This document shows, in pieces, positions 35,603 to 44,556 of a DNA stretch of 64,000 bases. Both the position numbers and the translations under genes were made by a program. The notes below the pieces were generated by a model. That model worked only from the letters and a program-made list of their open reading frames with translations. It searched no databases and was not told where the DNA came from. How positions within the stretch are numbered: the stretch's first letter is position 1; every line of letters starts with the position of its first letter. The DNA comes from Tatumella morbirosei (lineage in GTDB: Bacteria; Pseudomonadota; Gammaproteobacteria; Enterobacterales; Enterobacteriaceae), in assembly GCF_000757425.2 (NCBI RefSeq), contig NZ_JPKR02000003.1, positions 496,001 through 560,000 on the forward strand, written 5' to 3'.

Positions 35603-36991
35603 TTAGCTTTTGAGACCCGCTATTTGTTTCAGATCATGCAGAAAACTATCGCGCCAGCGATCGATGGTTTGTGTTGTTAATACTGACATCATCTGTTGAT
35701 AACGTTCTCTGCGCTCCTCTAACGACATTGTAGTCGCCCTGTCAATCGCTGCAGCGACTTCTCCGCGATCATAGGGATTTACGATTAATGCACCGTTAAG
35801 TTCATCGGCAGCCCCGGCAAAACGAGACAAGATTAATACTCCCGGATCATCAGCATCCTGTGCCGCAACATATTCCTTCGCCACCAGATTCATCCCGTCA
35901 CGTAGCGGTGTCACCAAAGCGATATCCGTCAGACGGAAGATTTTCATCAGTAACCGGCGGTCAAAATGCTGATTTAAATAGTAGAGAGGTGTCCAGCTTA
36001 ATGTGCCATACTTACCATTGATCCTGCCAGTTTCCGATTCCAGTTGCTGACGAATTTTTTGGTATGCCTGGACTTCTCCGCGTGAAGTAGGCGCTATCTG
36101 AGTAAAGCGAATCCTGCCACGATGTTGCGGATACTTTTCCAAAAACTCTTCATAGGCCTGAAAGCGCTCTGGTAACCCTTTCGAATAATCCAGCCGTTCA
36201 CAGGCAATAATATTTTTAGCCTCACCCAGAGAATCACGAATCGCAGCCATCTTAGGAGGCAGCGGGCCGCTGGCCAGCTGGCGGATAGTCCCGGGTTCAA
36301 TACCAATGGGATAGTGACCAACACTGAATGTCTTGCCATAAGCCTGCCACCTTCCGTCAGGAGTAGGATTTAATGGCGTCAGCTGAGCCAGGGTACTTAA
36401 GAAAGCCTGCTTATCATTATCTGTCTGGAATCCCAGCAGATCATAGGCACATAACATCTGCATAATTTCCTGATGGTCAGGCAGTGCGGTGAAAACTTCA
36501 GGCGCAGGGAAAGGGATATGTAAAAAGAATCCGGCAGGTTGCTGATTTCCCTGGCGGCGTAATTCGGCAGCCAGCGGCATCAGGTGGTAATCATGTACCC
36601 AGAGAATATCCTGTGGCTGAAGCAAAGGCTGCAATCGCTGTGCCAGCAGTTTGTTGACACGGCAATATCCTTCCCACGCACTCCGCTGATAGTCAACCAG
36701 ATCAAGGCGGTAGTGGAACGCTGGCCAGATAACGGTATTGGAATACTGATTATAGTAGAGGTCATAGTCATTTTGGTCCAGACTAAAGGACGCATAAGTA
36801 ATCCCGTCATTGACTATCACCTCTACCGGTTCCTCTTCACCGGATATCTCTGCAATCTCTCCGTTCCAGCCAAACCACAAACCACCACTGTGCTTAAGAG
36901 CATCCAGAATTCCGACCGCCAGTCCACCGGCGCTGGCTTTCCCCCCCACAGGCAATACAATTCGGTTTGATACTACAACTAGTCTGTCCAT
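35603..36991 (-). CDS. otsA: Trehalose-6-phosphate synthase
   Basis: This GT20 enzyme makes trehalose-6-phosphate from UDP-glucose and glucose-6-phosphate for osmotic and stationary-phase protection. The 462-aa product (E. coli 474) has MDRLVVVSNRIVLP with the glycine loop GGKASAGGLA, IIACERLDYSKGLPER and the UDP-glucose site PLRDGMNLVAKEYVA. Its start overlaps the end of otsB by 13 bp. Confidence 0.96.
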   Translation of the reverse strand: MDRLVVVSNRIVLPVGGKASAGGLAVGILDALKHSGGLWFGWNGEIAEISGEEEPVEVIVNDGITYASFSLDQNDYDLYYNQYSNTVIWPAFHYRLDLVDYQRSAWEGYCRVNKLLAQRLQPLLQPQDILWVHDYHLMPLAAELRRQGNQQPAGFFLHIPFPAPEVFTALPDHQEIMQMLCAYDLLGFQTDNDKQAFLSTLAQLTPLNPTPDGRWQAYGKTFSVGHYPIGIEPGTIRQLASGPLPPKMAAIRDSLGEAKNIIACERLDYSKGLPERFQAYEEFLEKYPQHRGRIRFTQIAPTSRGEVQAYQKIRQQLESETGRINGKYGTLSWTPLYYLNQHFDRRLLMKIFRLTDIALVTPLRDGMNLVAKEYVAAQDADDPGVLILSRFAGAADELNGALIVNPYDRGEVAAAIDRATTMSLEERRERYQQMMSVLTTQTIDRWRDSFLHDLKQIAGLKS

Positions 36992-37779
36992 CCGGGTGAC
37001 TCCTTATCGTGTTTTGTAGGTTGAGACTGGCGGGATTCTGAATTGAGTATGCTGGCGATCCATTGATGAACCTCAGCAGTATTCTCCAGCCGGAATTTTG
37101 CCTGTGATTTACCCTTTCCGATTTTGACGGATATTCCCCCCATGTTATTAACGACACTGAAACCACGCTCGTCGGTCAGGTCATCGCCAAGAAATACCGG
37201 TATCCGCCCATGGAATGGTGCAGAGTGCATAAATTGAGCAATCGCTTTTCCTTTATCGATATTGGAAGGCTTGAGTTCAACCACACACTTCCCTGAGACC
37301 AATGTCAGCTCAGGTATCTGGCTGACCACAGTCCGGGCCAGCGCTTCAGTTTGCTCTGCAAATTGTTTTGCCTGACGATAATGCAGAGCAAATGCTATGC
37401 CTTTTTTTTCCAGCCTGACACCTGGTAAACCTGAGATGCCTTGTTTCAACTGCTGTTCTGCTTCTGTCAGTAACTCAGCTCCGGGCATCATCCGGTTAAT
37501 CATGCCATTATTATCTCTGCGCTCAGCGCCATGAACGCCTGCGGCAGGCAGTAATACTGGGGACAGCAACTGGTCTATCTGGATTAATGGCCGCCCTGAG
37601 ATGATAGCAACCGCCCCTCCCGACTTCTGAAACAGCAGTTGTAAGTTATTACAGACTTCAGCGGATACGGTGACTAACTCAGGTGTAGGCTGTAACGGTG
37701 CCAGGGTTCCGTCGACATCGAAGAAGAAGGCATGTTTTCCGGAGGGAGTGACCGGAATTGGTTGTTGGTGTTGTAGCAC
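36979..37779 (-). CDS. otsB: Trehalose-6-phosphate phosphatase
   Basis: It converts trehalose-6-phosphate to trehalose. The 266-aa product is a HAD-superfamily phosphatase with FFDVDGTLAPL (nucleophile Asp), the lysine in KPSNIDKGKA and VFLGDDLTDERGF. An AGGAG ribosome site precedes the ATG. It is the first gene of otsBA. In E. coli the operon is RpoS-controlled; a promoter could not be assigned here. Confidence 0.96.
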   Translation of the reverse strand: MLQHQQPIPVTPSGKHAFFFDVDGTLAPLQPTPELVTVSAEVCNNLQLLFQKSGGAVAIISGRPLIQIDQLLSPVLLPAAGVHGAERRDNNGMINRMMPGAELLTEAEQQLKQGISGLPGVRLEKKGIAFALHYRQAKQFAEQTEALARTVVSQIPELTLVSGKCVVELKPSNIDKGKAIAQFMHSAPFHGRIPVFLGDDLTDERGFSVVNNMGGISVKIGKGKSQAKFRLENTAEVHQWIASILNSESRQSQPTKHDKESPGWTD

Positions 37780-38308
37780 ATTTAACTCCTGTCTGTTTTG
37801 CTATCCGGAGACGAACAGAGATTAGTTACCGTGTGGCAGTAAAATAAAAAACCCTCGTCGTGCCGGGAGATACCCGTATGAAAGTTTAATCAGGTATCAG
37901 GCAGGCCTGGTAGTATGACCAGTGAGTATCAGCCATGTTTTACTGGCTGCCTCCTGCGGGTGCTCTGATGATACAGAATCACAATTATTCGCTAAGTAAT
38001 TATCAAAACAGATTTAAGTATAGCTGTTTTTTCAGACTCACCGTCTTATACCTTGTCTGAAAAAAGCTAATGCATTTCCTATGCCAGTATCATCAGAATC
38101 GGTCACAGGAATAATGAGCTTCGTGGGGCTTTATAGCATGAGTAAAATTATCCCCCTCTCAGCCTGTCCGGATTCCCCGTAATGTAATGACAGACAACCG
38201 ACAGACCGAGTGAAAATAAGCCTCATAATAATCCTATTGAAAAATGGCTTATTGGACACATCTGATATACTGAGAGTTATTGTTCAGCGCTAATCAGAGG
38301 AATTGAGT
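37780..38308. other. otsB-msrA divergent intergenic region
   Basis: These 529 bp hold the promoters of otsBA (minus) and msrA (plus). A 41-codon open frame at 37935-38060 has no ribosome site and was not called. No clear RNA gene, repeat or operator is seen. Confidence 0.5.
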
Positions 38309-38842
38309 ATGACAATTGAGTATGCAGTGATTGCCGGTGGCTGTTTCTGGTGTACTGAGGCAGTATTTAAAAGCATCAATGGCGTTGAATCGGTCGAAAG
38401 TGGCTATACCGGAGGGAGTGTCGAAAATCCGACCTATCCACAAGTTTGTGAAGGAACTACCGGCCATGCCGAAGCAATCCGCATTGGCTTTGATCCTGCT
38501 GTGGTAGGTTATGGTGATCTGCTGGACATCAGTTTCGCGACTCATGATCCAACCCAGCTTAACCGCCAGGGCAACGATATTGGTACACAGTACCGCTCTG
38601 CCATTTTCCCGGCCACCCCTGAACAAGAGCAGGAAGCAAAAGCAGCTATCCAGCGTGCAGCAGAAGACCATACAGCGCCGATTGTGACCACGATCGAGCC
38701 TCTGAAAACCTGGTATCCTGCAGAAGATTACCACCAGAACTACTGGGATGGTGAAGGTCAGCGTAACGGATACTGCCTGGCGGTGATACCTCCAAAGTTA
38801 CAAAAGTTACGTAAGCGTTTTGCCACTCAGGTAAAAGAGTAA
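38309..38842 (+). CDS. msrA: Peptide-methionine (S)-S-oxide reductase
   Basis: It repairs oxidised methionine. The 177-aa product has the catalytic motif GGCFWCTEAVF near the N terminus, then GYTGG, GHAEA and ATHDPTQLNRQGNDIGTQYRS. The ATG at 38309 has a CAGAGGAA ribosome site; a TTG two codons earlier is less likely. It is the short, single-domain form of MsrA. E. coli has its msrA elsewhere. Confidence 0.94.
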   Translation: MTIEYAVIAGGCFWCTEAVFKSINGVESVESGYTGGSVENPTYPQVCEGTTGHAEAIRIGFDPAVVGYGDLLDISFATHDPTQLNRQGNDIGTQYRSAIFPATPEQEQEAKAAIQRAAEDHTAPIVTTIEPLKTWYPAEDYHQNYWDGEGQRNGYCLAVIPPKLQKLRKRFATQVKE

Positions 38843-38849
38843 ACTGCCA

Positions 38850-38886
38850 GACCGCAAACCGGCCAAAATGGCAGCAGTTTGCGGTC
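38850..38886 (+). terminator. Hairpin after msrA
   Basis: GACCGCAAAC/GTTTGCGGTC pairs over 10 bp around a 17-base loop, 7 bp after the msrA stop. The tract that follows is A-rich rather than T-rich, so termination is only probable. Confidence 0.45.
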
Positions 38887-39012
38887 AAATAAACCAATTA
38901 GCTCATGAGTTAAGCGGGCGAAACAAAAGAAGAAAATAATTCTTGACCGTTAGCAGCTGACTCCCTATAGTACCGCCCCGTTAGCCGCTACGGCCGCTGA
39001 CAGGAAAAATGT

Positions 39013-39100
39013 GGTGAGGTGTCCGAGTGGCTGAAGGAGCACGCCTGGAAAGTGTGTATACGGCAACGTATCGAGGGTTCGAATCCCTCCCTCACCGCCA
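39013..39100 (+). tRNA. tRNA-Ser (anticodon GGA)
   Basis: The 88-nt gene folds as a class II tRNA. The acceptor GGTGAGG pairs with CCTCACC, and the anticodon loop CTGGAAA has GGA at 39047-39049. There is a long variable arm, TTCGAATC in the T loop, and an encoded GCCA end. It reads UCC/UCU codons, like E. coli serW/serX. Confidence 0.97.
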
Positions 39101-39144
39101 TTATTTATTAAGAGAGCCTGAACGCAAGTTCAGGCTTTTTTATT
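39083..39144 (+). repeat. Direct repeat copy 1: tRNA-Ser 3' end plus terminator
   Basis: This 62-bp stretch contains the last 18 nt of tRNA-Ser and the following terminator. It recurs base for base at 39256-39317, giving a period of 173 bp. Confidence 0.95.
39115..39141 (+). terminator. Terminator of tRNA-Ser, first copy
   Basis: AGCCTGAAC/GTTCAGGCT is a 9-bp stem with a GCAA loop, followed by six T. It lies 14 bp after the tRNA. Confidence 0.9.
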
Positions 39145-39175
39145 TTCTGAAGCCATGATGCACCCGGGAGGGTGA

Positions 39176-39249
39176 GAACCCTCGCAGGGTTCGACAAAAC
39201 AAAGTTTTGGATGGCCGCAGGCCACCCGCAGGGCGTGCAGCAACGCTGC
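39176..39249 (+). other. Run of five adjacent hairpins with three-base loops
   Basis: Five short perfect inverted repeats follow one another: GAACCCT-CGC-AGGGTTC, CAAAAC-AAA-GTTTTG, TGGCC-GCA-GGCCA, CCC-GCA-GGG and GCAGC-AAC-GCTGC. All have three-base loops. They fill most of the 111-bp spacer between the two 62-bp repeats. No open frame fits. The segment may be transcribed if the first terminator is leaky. Function is unknown. Confidence 0.7.
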
Positions 39250-39255
39250 GCGTCT

Positions 39256-39317
39256 ATCCCTCCCTCACCGCCATTATTTATTAAGAGAGCCTGAACGCAA
39301 GTTCAGGCTTTTTTATT
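39256..39317 (+). repeat. Direct repeat copy 2: tRNA-Ser 3' end plus terminator
   Basis: It is identical to 39083-39144, including 18 nt of the tRNA 3' end with GCCA. The rest of the tRNA is not repeated, so it is not a second tRNA gene. The arrangement recalls the E. coli tyrT repeats or a decayed attachment site. Confidence 0.95.
39288..39314 (+). terminator. Terminator, second copy
   Basis: It is the same 9-bp stem, GCAA loop and six T as the first copy, 173 bp downstream. Confidence 0.85.
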
Positions 39318-39508
39318 GGTTGTAAGCTAAGGTCCGATAACACAGTAAATCTTAACGAGATATCACCAGTAACTTCAGGTAGGATGGTCAGGATAGTAAA
39401 TCAATATACAGCCGGAAAATCTCTACCCCGGCATCATGCAAAAAACGACTCTCTGCAATACAGTAACACTCTCATTTTTCAGTTAAAAACAGCGAAGGGA
39501 GCAAGTTA

Positions 39509-40750
39509 ATGGCACTCCAGAAATCCCATCCGGTACCCCGTCTGCTGGTGATTGGCGGGGGAACGGCCGGAATTGGTGTAATAGCGAGTCTGAAAAAACG
39601 TATCAAAAATCTGCAGATTACCGTCATTGATCCTTCTGAAAATCACTATTATCAGCCGGGCTGGACCCTGGTCGGAGGTGGACTTTATGCTAATCAGAAA
39701 ACCATCAGACCAATGCGCGAAGTTTTGCCTGATGGAGTCACCTGGATTCAGGAAAATGTCTCCGCGGTTGATCCTGTCAGCCAACATGTCACTACCCTGT
39801 CGGGTAAACAGTTAAGTTATGACTTTCTGGTGGTCGCCTGTGGGGTTGTCTTACGCTGGGATAAAATCGAGGGGCTGGAAGAAACTCTGGGACGCAATGG
39901 TGTCACTTCAAATTACCGTCCGGGTCTGGCGCCCTACACCTGGCAACTGGCAAGCACCCTTTCCCGTGGCAACGCCATCTTTTGTCAGCCAATGACTCCG
40001 TTTAAATGTGCCGGTGCGCCGCAGAAAGCCCTGTATCTCTCCTGCGAGCACTGGCAGAAAAAAGGGGTACTCAGCAATATCAATGTCAGATTTAACGTAG
40101 CAGGCAAAGCCATTTTCAGCGTTCCTTATTTTATTCCGATCCTTAAATCCTACCTTGATCGCTATACCGCCAGTGTCAGTTACTCGTCCGAACTGATTAA
40201 AGTTGACGGCAACAATCAACTGGCAACCTTCCGTATCAGTAAAGAAGGTCAGGCAGACCGGGAAGAAACTTACCCGTTCGATATGCTGCATGCCGTCCCG
40301 CCGCAGACACCCCCGACGTTTATTACCGACAGTGGTCTCGCTAATCCTGATGGCTGGTGTGATGTGGACCAGAAAACACTGCAACACCTAAAATATCCGG
40401 AGATCTTTGCGCTGGGTGACTGTTGCTCGGCCCCGGCCTCTAAAACGGCTGCCGCGGCCCGCAAACAGATAGTGGTAGTGGCGGAAAATTTAAGTAACGT
40501 CATTCAGGGTAGCCCCCCTCTCACCCATTACGACGGATACGGTTCATGCCCTTTAACTGTCGCCAGAGGCCGTGTGGTACTGGCTGAATATGGTTATCAA
40601 AACAAACTACTGCCGACCTTTCCTGGTGAACCCGCTCGTGCCAGCCGTTTTGCCTGGTTCCTGACTGCCCGCTTTTTGCCTTATTTCTACTGGCGTGGCA
40701 TGTTGAAAGGCGTTGAATGGTTTGCCCGCAGCAAGCCGGAAAAACAGTAA
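39509..40750 (+). CDS. Sulfide:quinone oxidoreductase-type FAD protein
   Basis: The 413-aa product is a disulfide-reductase-fold flavoprotein. The N-terminal FAD loop is VIGGGTAGIGV, the second FAD segment is IFALGDCCSAPASKTAAAA, and cysteines occur in PFKCAGAPQK and GDCC. These features match the SQR family related to the eukaryotic SQRDL/Hmt2 type, which passes electrons from sulfide to quinone at the membrane. The C-terminal aromatic stretch RFLPYFYWRGM may touch the membrane. A GAAGGGAG ribosome site precedes the ATG. It stands alone, with no sulfurtransferase or dioxygenase next to it, so sulfide detoxification is inferred from family only. Confidence 0.82.
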   Translation: MALQKSHPVPRLLVIGGGTAGIGVIASLKKRIKNLQITVIDPSENHYYQPGWTLVGGGLYANQKTIRPMREVLPDGVTWIQENVSAVDPVSQHVTTLSGKQLSYDFLVVACGVVLRWDKIEGLEETLGRNGVTSNYRPGLAPYTWQLASTLSRGNAIFCQPMTPFKCAGAPQKALYLSCEHWQKKGVLSNINVRFNVAGKAIFSVPYFIPILKSYLDRYTASVSYSSELIKVDGNNQLATFRISKEGQADREETYPFDMLHAVPPQTPPTFITDSGLANPDGWCDVDQKTLQHLKYPEIFALGDCCSAPASKTAAAARKQIVVVAENLSNVIQGSPPLTHYDGYGSCPLTVARGRVVLAEYGYQNKLLPTFPGEPARASRFAWFLTARFLPYFYWRGMLKGVEWFARSKPEKQ

Positions 40751-40787
40751 ATCCCGGCGAAATATCGCAGCTGAACTATCAGAGAAA

Positions 40788-40818
40788 CAGCAACGGCCCC
40801 CTGAGGGGGCCGTTGCTG
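40788..40818. terminator. Bidirectional terminator between convergent genes
   Basis: A perfect 14-bp GC-rich stem (CAGCAACGGCCCCC and its complement) with a TGA loop lies between the SQR-type gene and budC. It should stop transcription from both sides. Confidence 0.75.
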
Positions 40819-40842
40819 GAAAATTTCAGAAATCATGCTGAC

Positions 40843-42003
<1,161 letters not shown>

Positions 42004-42032
42004 AAAAAAACCTGAACAAACGTCCAGGTTTT
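42004..42032 (-). terminator. Terminator of the DcuC-type transporter gene
   Basis: On the minus strand AACCTGGAC/GTTCAGGTT (one G-U pair) with a 4-base loop is followed by seven T, 44 bp past the stop. Confidence 0.8.
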
Positions 42033-42076
42033 ACAGGGAAATATCAGTTTGACCTTGCAGGAGAAACGATGATTCT

Positions 42077-43453
42077 TCAGAACAGCAGGTAATTCGCCAG
42101 CAGCATGGCCAGCACCCCGCCAATCGCGGGGAGCAGAGTCCGGCGAACAATTTCAAAGGGTGAACATTCACCGGCTTTACTGACGGCAATAATCACACCG
42201 GCGACAGGAGATACTGCCCTGCCCATTCCGGCCATCATTTGCATGGGCAACAGGACTTTCACCGCACTTTCACCGAATTTAGCAGCGATGGCCGGAGCCA
42301 TTCCCGAGAATGAGAAAAAAGCAGCCACACCAGAACCTGTCAGGACCGCAATCACTCCGACCAGTAAGGTCATGACCAGTGTCATACTGTTAAAACCAAA
42401 ACCGGCGCCCTGGACCGTACTTAACAGATAATCCACAGCACCAATTTTTTGCATTCCCTGGGCATAAATATCAGCACACACCAGCAACGAAACAATGCTG
42501 GTAAACATACTGCCCATTCCTTTAAAGAAGGCCTGTACCCCCTGGCAACTGCTGGCCAGATTTCGGGTAACGATCAGTTCGCAGATAAAGGCAAACAAGG
42601 TGCCGACTATCATCGCGGTGACTACATCTATTTTGATAGTTTTAATCAGCAACGGGCTGAACGCCAATACCAGAATCACCGGAAATACCGGCAAAAAGGC
42701 ATATAATGCCGGCGCACGATGCTCTGATATTTCGCTGCCATCATCTGTGGATGCCACCACAGCATCCACCTGATGGCCGGCTTTTTTATCATAATAACGG
42801 GCCGAAAAATAAATTATTACCGCCACCACCAGCATCACAGCCACAGCCACCGGCATCTGATAACGGGCGAAATAGACCGCCGCTTCCATACCGGCGTGGC
42901 TGGCGGCCAGATTTGCTGTTCCCACCGCAGGGCCTAAATCCATAAAAGCAGACATCCCTATCATGGCTGCGGCGGCGGCTTTACTTACCCCGAGCCGGAC
43001 CAGCACCGGAAAGAACGTCACCAGCAGCAGCATGGCCAGACCGGCAGCACTGGAGATGGCGATATGTAATAACTGAGCACAGATATAGCCCAGCGCCAGA
43101 ATCAGATACGGCGCTTTAATCAGTTTCAATGGCCGGATACAGGCATTCACCATAGCATCCGAGGCATGAATCTCATCCATGTAGCGGGCAAAACCGCCTG
43201 CGGCCATGATAATAAGCCCAATTCCTGCTATCTGTGTTGACAGAGAGTCCCGGGCAAAGGCAAAGATGTCCAGCCACACCGATCCCGTTGTAACAGATTT
43301 GCCGTAAAGGATAGACCGCTCCGGATATAAAAGTACCGTCAGGGCCAGCAAAATCAGTCCTGCCAGCAATAACACAGTCTGGGGCTGAACATTTTTAATA
43401 ATTAACCATGCGGCAATAATGGTAATCACTATTGCAATGAGAAATGCGGTCAT
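42077..43453 (-). CDS. DcuC-family C4-dicarboxylate-type transporter
   Basis: The 458-aa product is an integral membrane protein with about twelve hydrophobic spans. It resembles DcuC, the fumarate/succinate exchanger of anaerobic enterics; matching blocks include AGLAMLLLVTFFPVLV, GSGVAAFFSFSGMAP and GRAVSPVAGVIIAVSKAG. The start at 43453 has an AAGGA site and begins at the first membrane span; the longer open frame upstream (48 codons) looks non-coding. It is divergent from an RpiR regulator, and a fumarase/aspartase-superfamily lyase lies beyond that. The real substrate may be another dicarboxylate or acidic compound. Confidence 0.8.
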   Translation of the reverse strand: MTAFLIAIVITIIAAWLIIKNVQPQTVLLLAGLILLALTVLLYPERSILYGKSVTTGSVWLDIFAFARDSLSTQIAGIGLIIMAAGGFARYMDEIHASDAMVNACIRPLKLIKAPYLILALGYICAQLLHIAISSAAGLAMLLLVTFFPVLVRLGVSKAAAAAMIGMSAFMDLGPAVGTANLAASHAGMEAAVYFARYQMPVAVAVMLVVAVIIYFSARYYDKKAGHQVDAVVASTDDGSEISEHRAPALYAFLPVFPVILVLAFSPLLIKTIKIDVVTAMIVGTLFAFICELIVTRNLASSCQGVQAFFKGMGSMFTSIVSLLVCADIYAQGMQKIGAVDYLLSTVQGAGFGFNSMTLVMTLLVGVIAVLTGSGVAAFFSFSGMAPAIAAKFGESAVKVLLPMQMMAGMGRAVSPVAGVIIAVSKAGECSPFEIVRRTLLPAIGGVLAMLLANYLLF

Positions 43454-43668
43454 GGGTTGTTCCTTGTTGTTCAGCAAAGTATGAACCTGCTGCGGATGTT
43501 TACATCGGATTAACAATTCCTGGCAGAATAAATAGCCGCTACCGGTAATAATATGAGAAAGCGCGTTTCCCGCATGAAACTGTGCAGATGATCTCATTGC
43601 CGGACGGCCCTGTGTCGCGGTAGTGTTAAACCACCAGTCACTGATAAATTTTCCTGCGGAGAGTCACG

Positions 43669-44553
43669 ATGAAGGAATACCCTCCACTGACGCTAAGTCA
43701 GTATCAATCCGGGATTGCACAGCTTCGGACGTTGACCGAATCTGAATTCCGTCTGGATGACTATCTGCAACATCATTTCAATGAGATACCGTTCCACGGG
43801 ATTGTGGATATTGCACAGAACGCCGGGGTCAGCAAGGCCACCATCGGACGATTTCTGGCACGACTTGGATATACCGGTTACGCTGAGTTCCGCCGTAATG
43901 TCGAAGCTGCGCTGTTGTCTCAAAAAATGGATTCTCCTTATGATGTCGCCACCCGTACCTCACCGGTGCCGGAGCTAACCACCCCGCAGAGGGTGGCTAA
44001 TTTTAGTAACTCAATTGGCAGTTTATTGGCAGAATTTCAGCAGTCACTGAATATCAATAATCTGGAAGAGTTTACCGCGCTGTTGCTGGACGAGAAGCGA
44101 CACCTGTACGTGGTCGGCCCCTCTTCCTCACTGGCGATGGCTACGCATTTTGTCACCCTGATACAGTATTTTCGTCATCAGGTGACATTACTGAGCCTGG
44201 ATAGCGGAGAATTACCTAAATCATTACTGTCTGTCTCACCGCAGGATGTACTGGTGGTATTTTCTTATTACCGTTTCAACAACATGGCGTTGCGGGTTGC
44301 CGGCTGGTTTCGCAACCACCAGGCTACGGTGGTGCTGGTGACTAATTCAGAATCCAATCCTTACGGCAAGTACTGTAACCTGCAATTTATTTTACCGAGT
44401 GAAACCGGCTCGGTGTTTAAAAGCCGGTTAACTGGATTCGCTTTTACTGAACTGGTCTTGCATATGACATTTGCCAGCGATAAAGGTCTGGGAAACTTTG
44501 CTGAACTTGAAGAGTTATTCAGTTACTTCGAAACCTTTTCATCCGGCGTCTGA
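43669..44553 (+). CDS. RpiR-family transcriptional regulator
   Basis: The 294-aa product has an N-terminal helix-turn-helix domain (VDIAQNAGVSKATIGRFLARLGYTGYAEFR) and a C-terminal SIS sugar-phosphate-binding domain (LYVVGPSSSLAMATHF, VLVVFSYYRFN). It is not HexR: sequence and neighbourhood differ. Divergence from the DcuC-type gene with 215 bp between suggests that it controls that gene. It ends 3 bp from the stop of the convergent lyase gene. Confidence 0.87.
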   Translation: MKEYPPLTLSQYQSGIAQLRTLTESEFRLDDYLQHHFNEIPFHGIVDIAQNAGVSKATIGRFLARLGYTGYAEFRRNVEAALLSQKMDSPYDVATRTSPVPELTTPQRVANFSNSIGSLLAEFQQSLNINNLEEFTALLLDEKRHLYVVGPSSSLAMATHFVTLIQYFRHQVTLLSLDSGELPKSLLSVSPQDVLVVFSYYRFNNMALRVAGWFRNHQATVVLVTNSESNPYGKYCNLQFILPSETGSVFKSRLTGFAFTELVLHMTFASDKGLGNFAELEELFSYFETFSSGV

Positions 44554-44556
44554 AAC

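Noticed and set aside
37935-38060. A 41-codon open frame in the otsB-msrA gap
   Set aside because: It has no ribosome site, no membrane span and an ordinary amino-acid mix, unlike the two 40-aa genes that were called.
39256-39273. A second tRNA-Ser gene
   Set aside because: Only the last 18 nt of the tRNA are present; there is no acceptor 5' strand, D arm or anticodon arm.
43669-44553. RpiR-family gene considered as a relocated hexR
   Set aside because: The sequence does not follow HexR beyond the general RpiR fold, and it is paired with a transporter gene.
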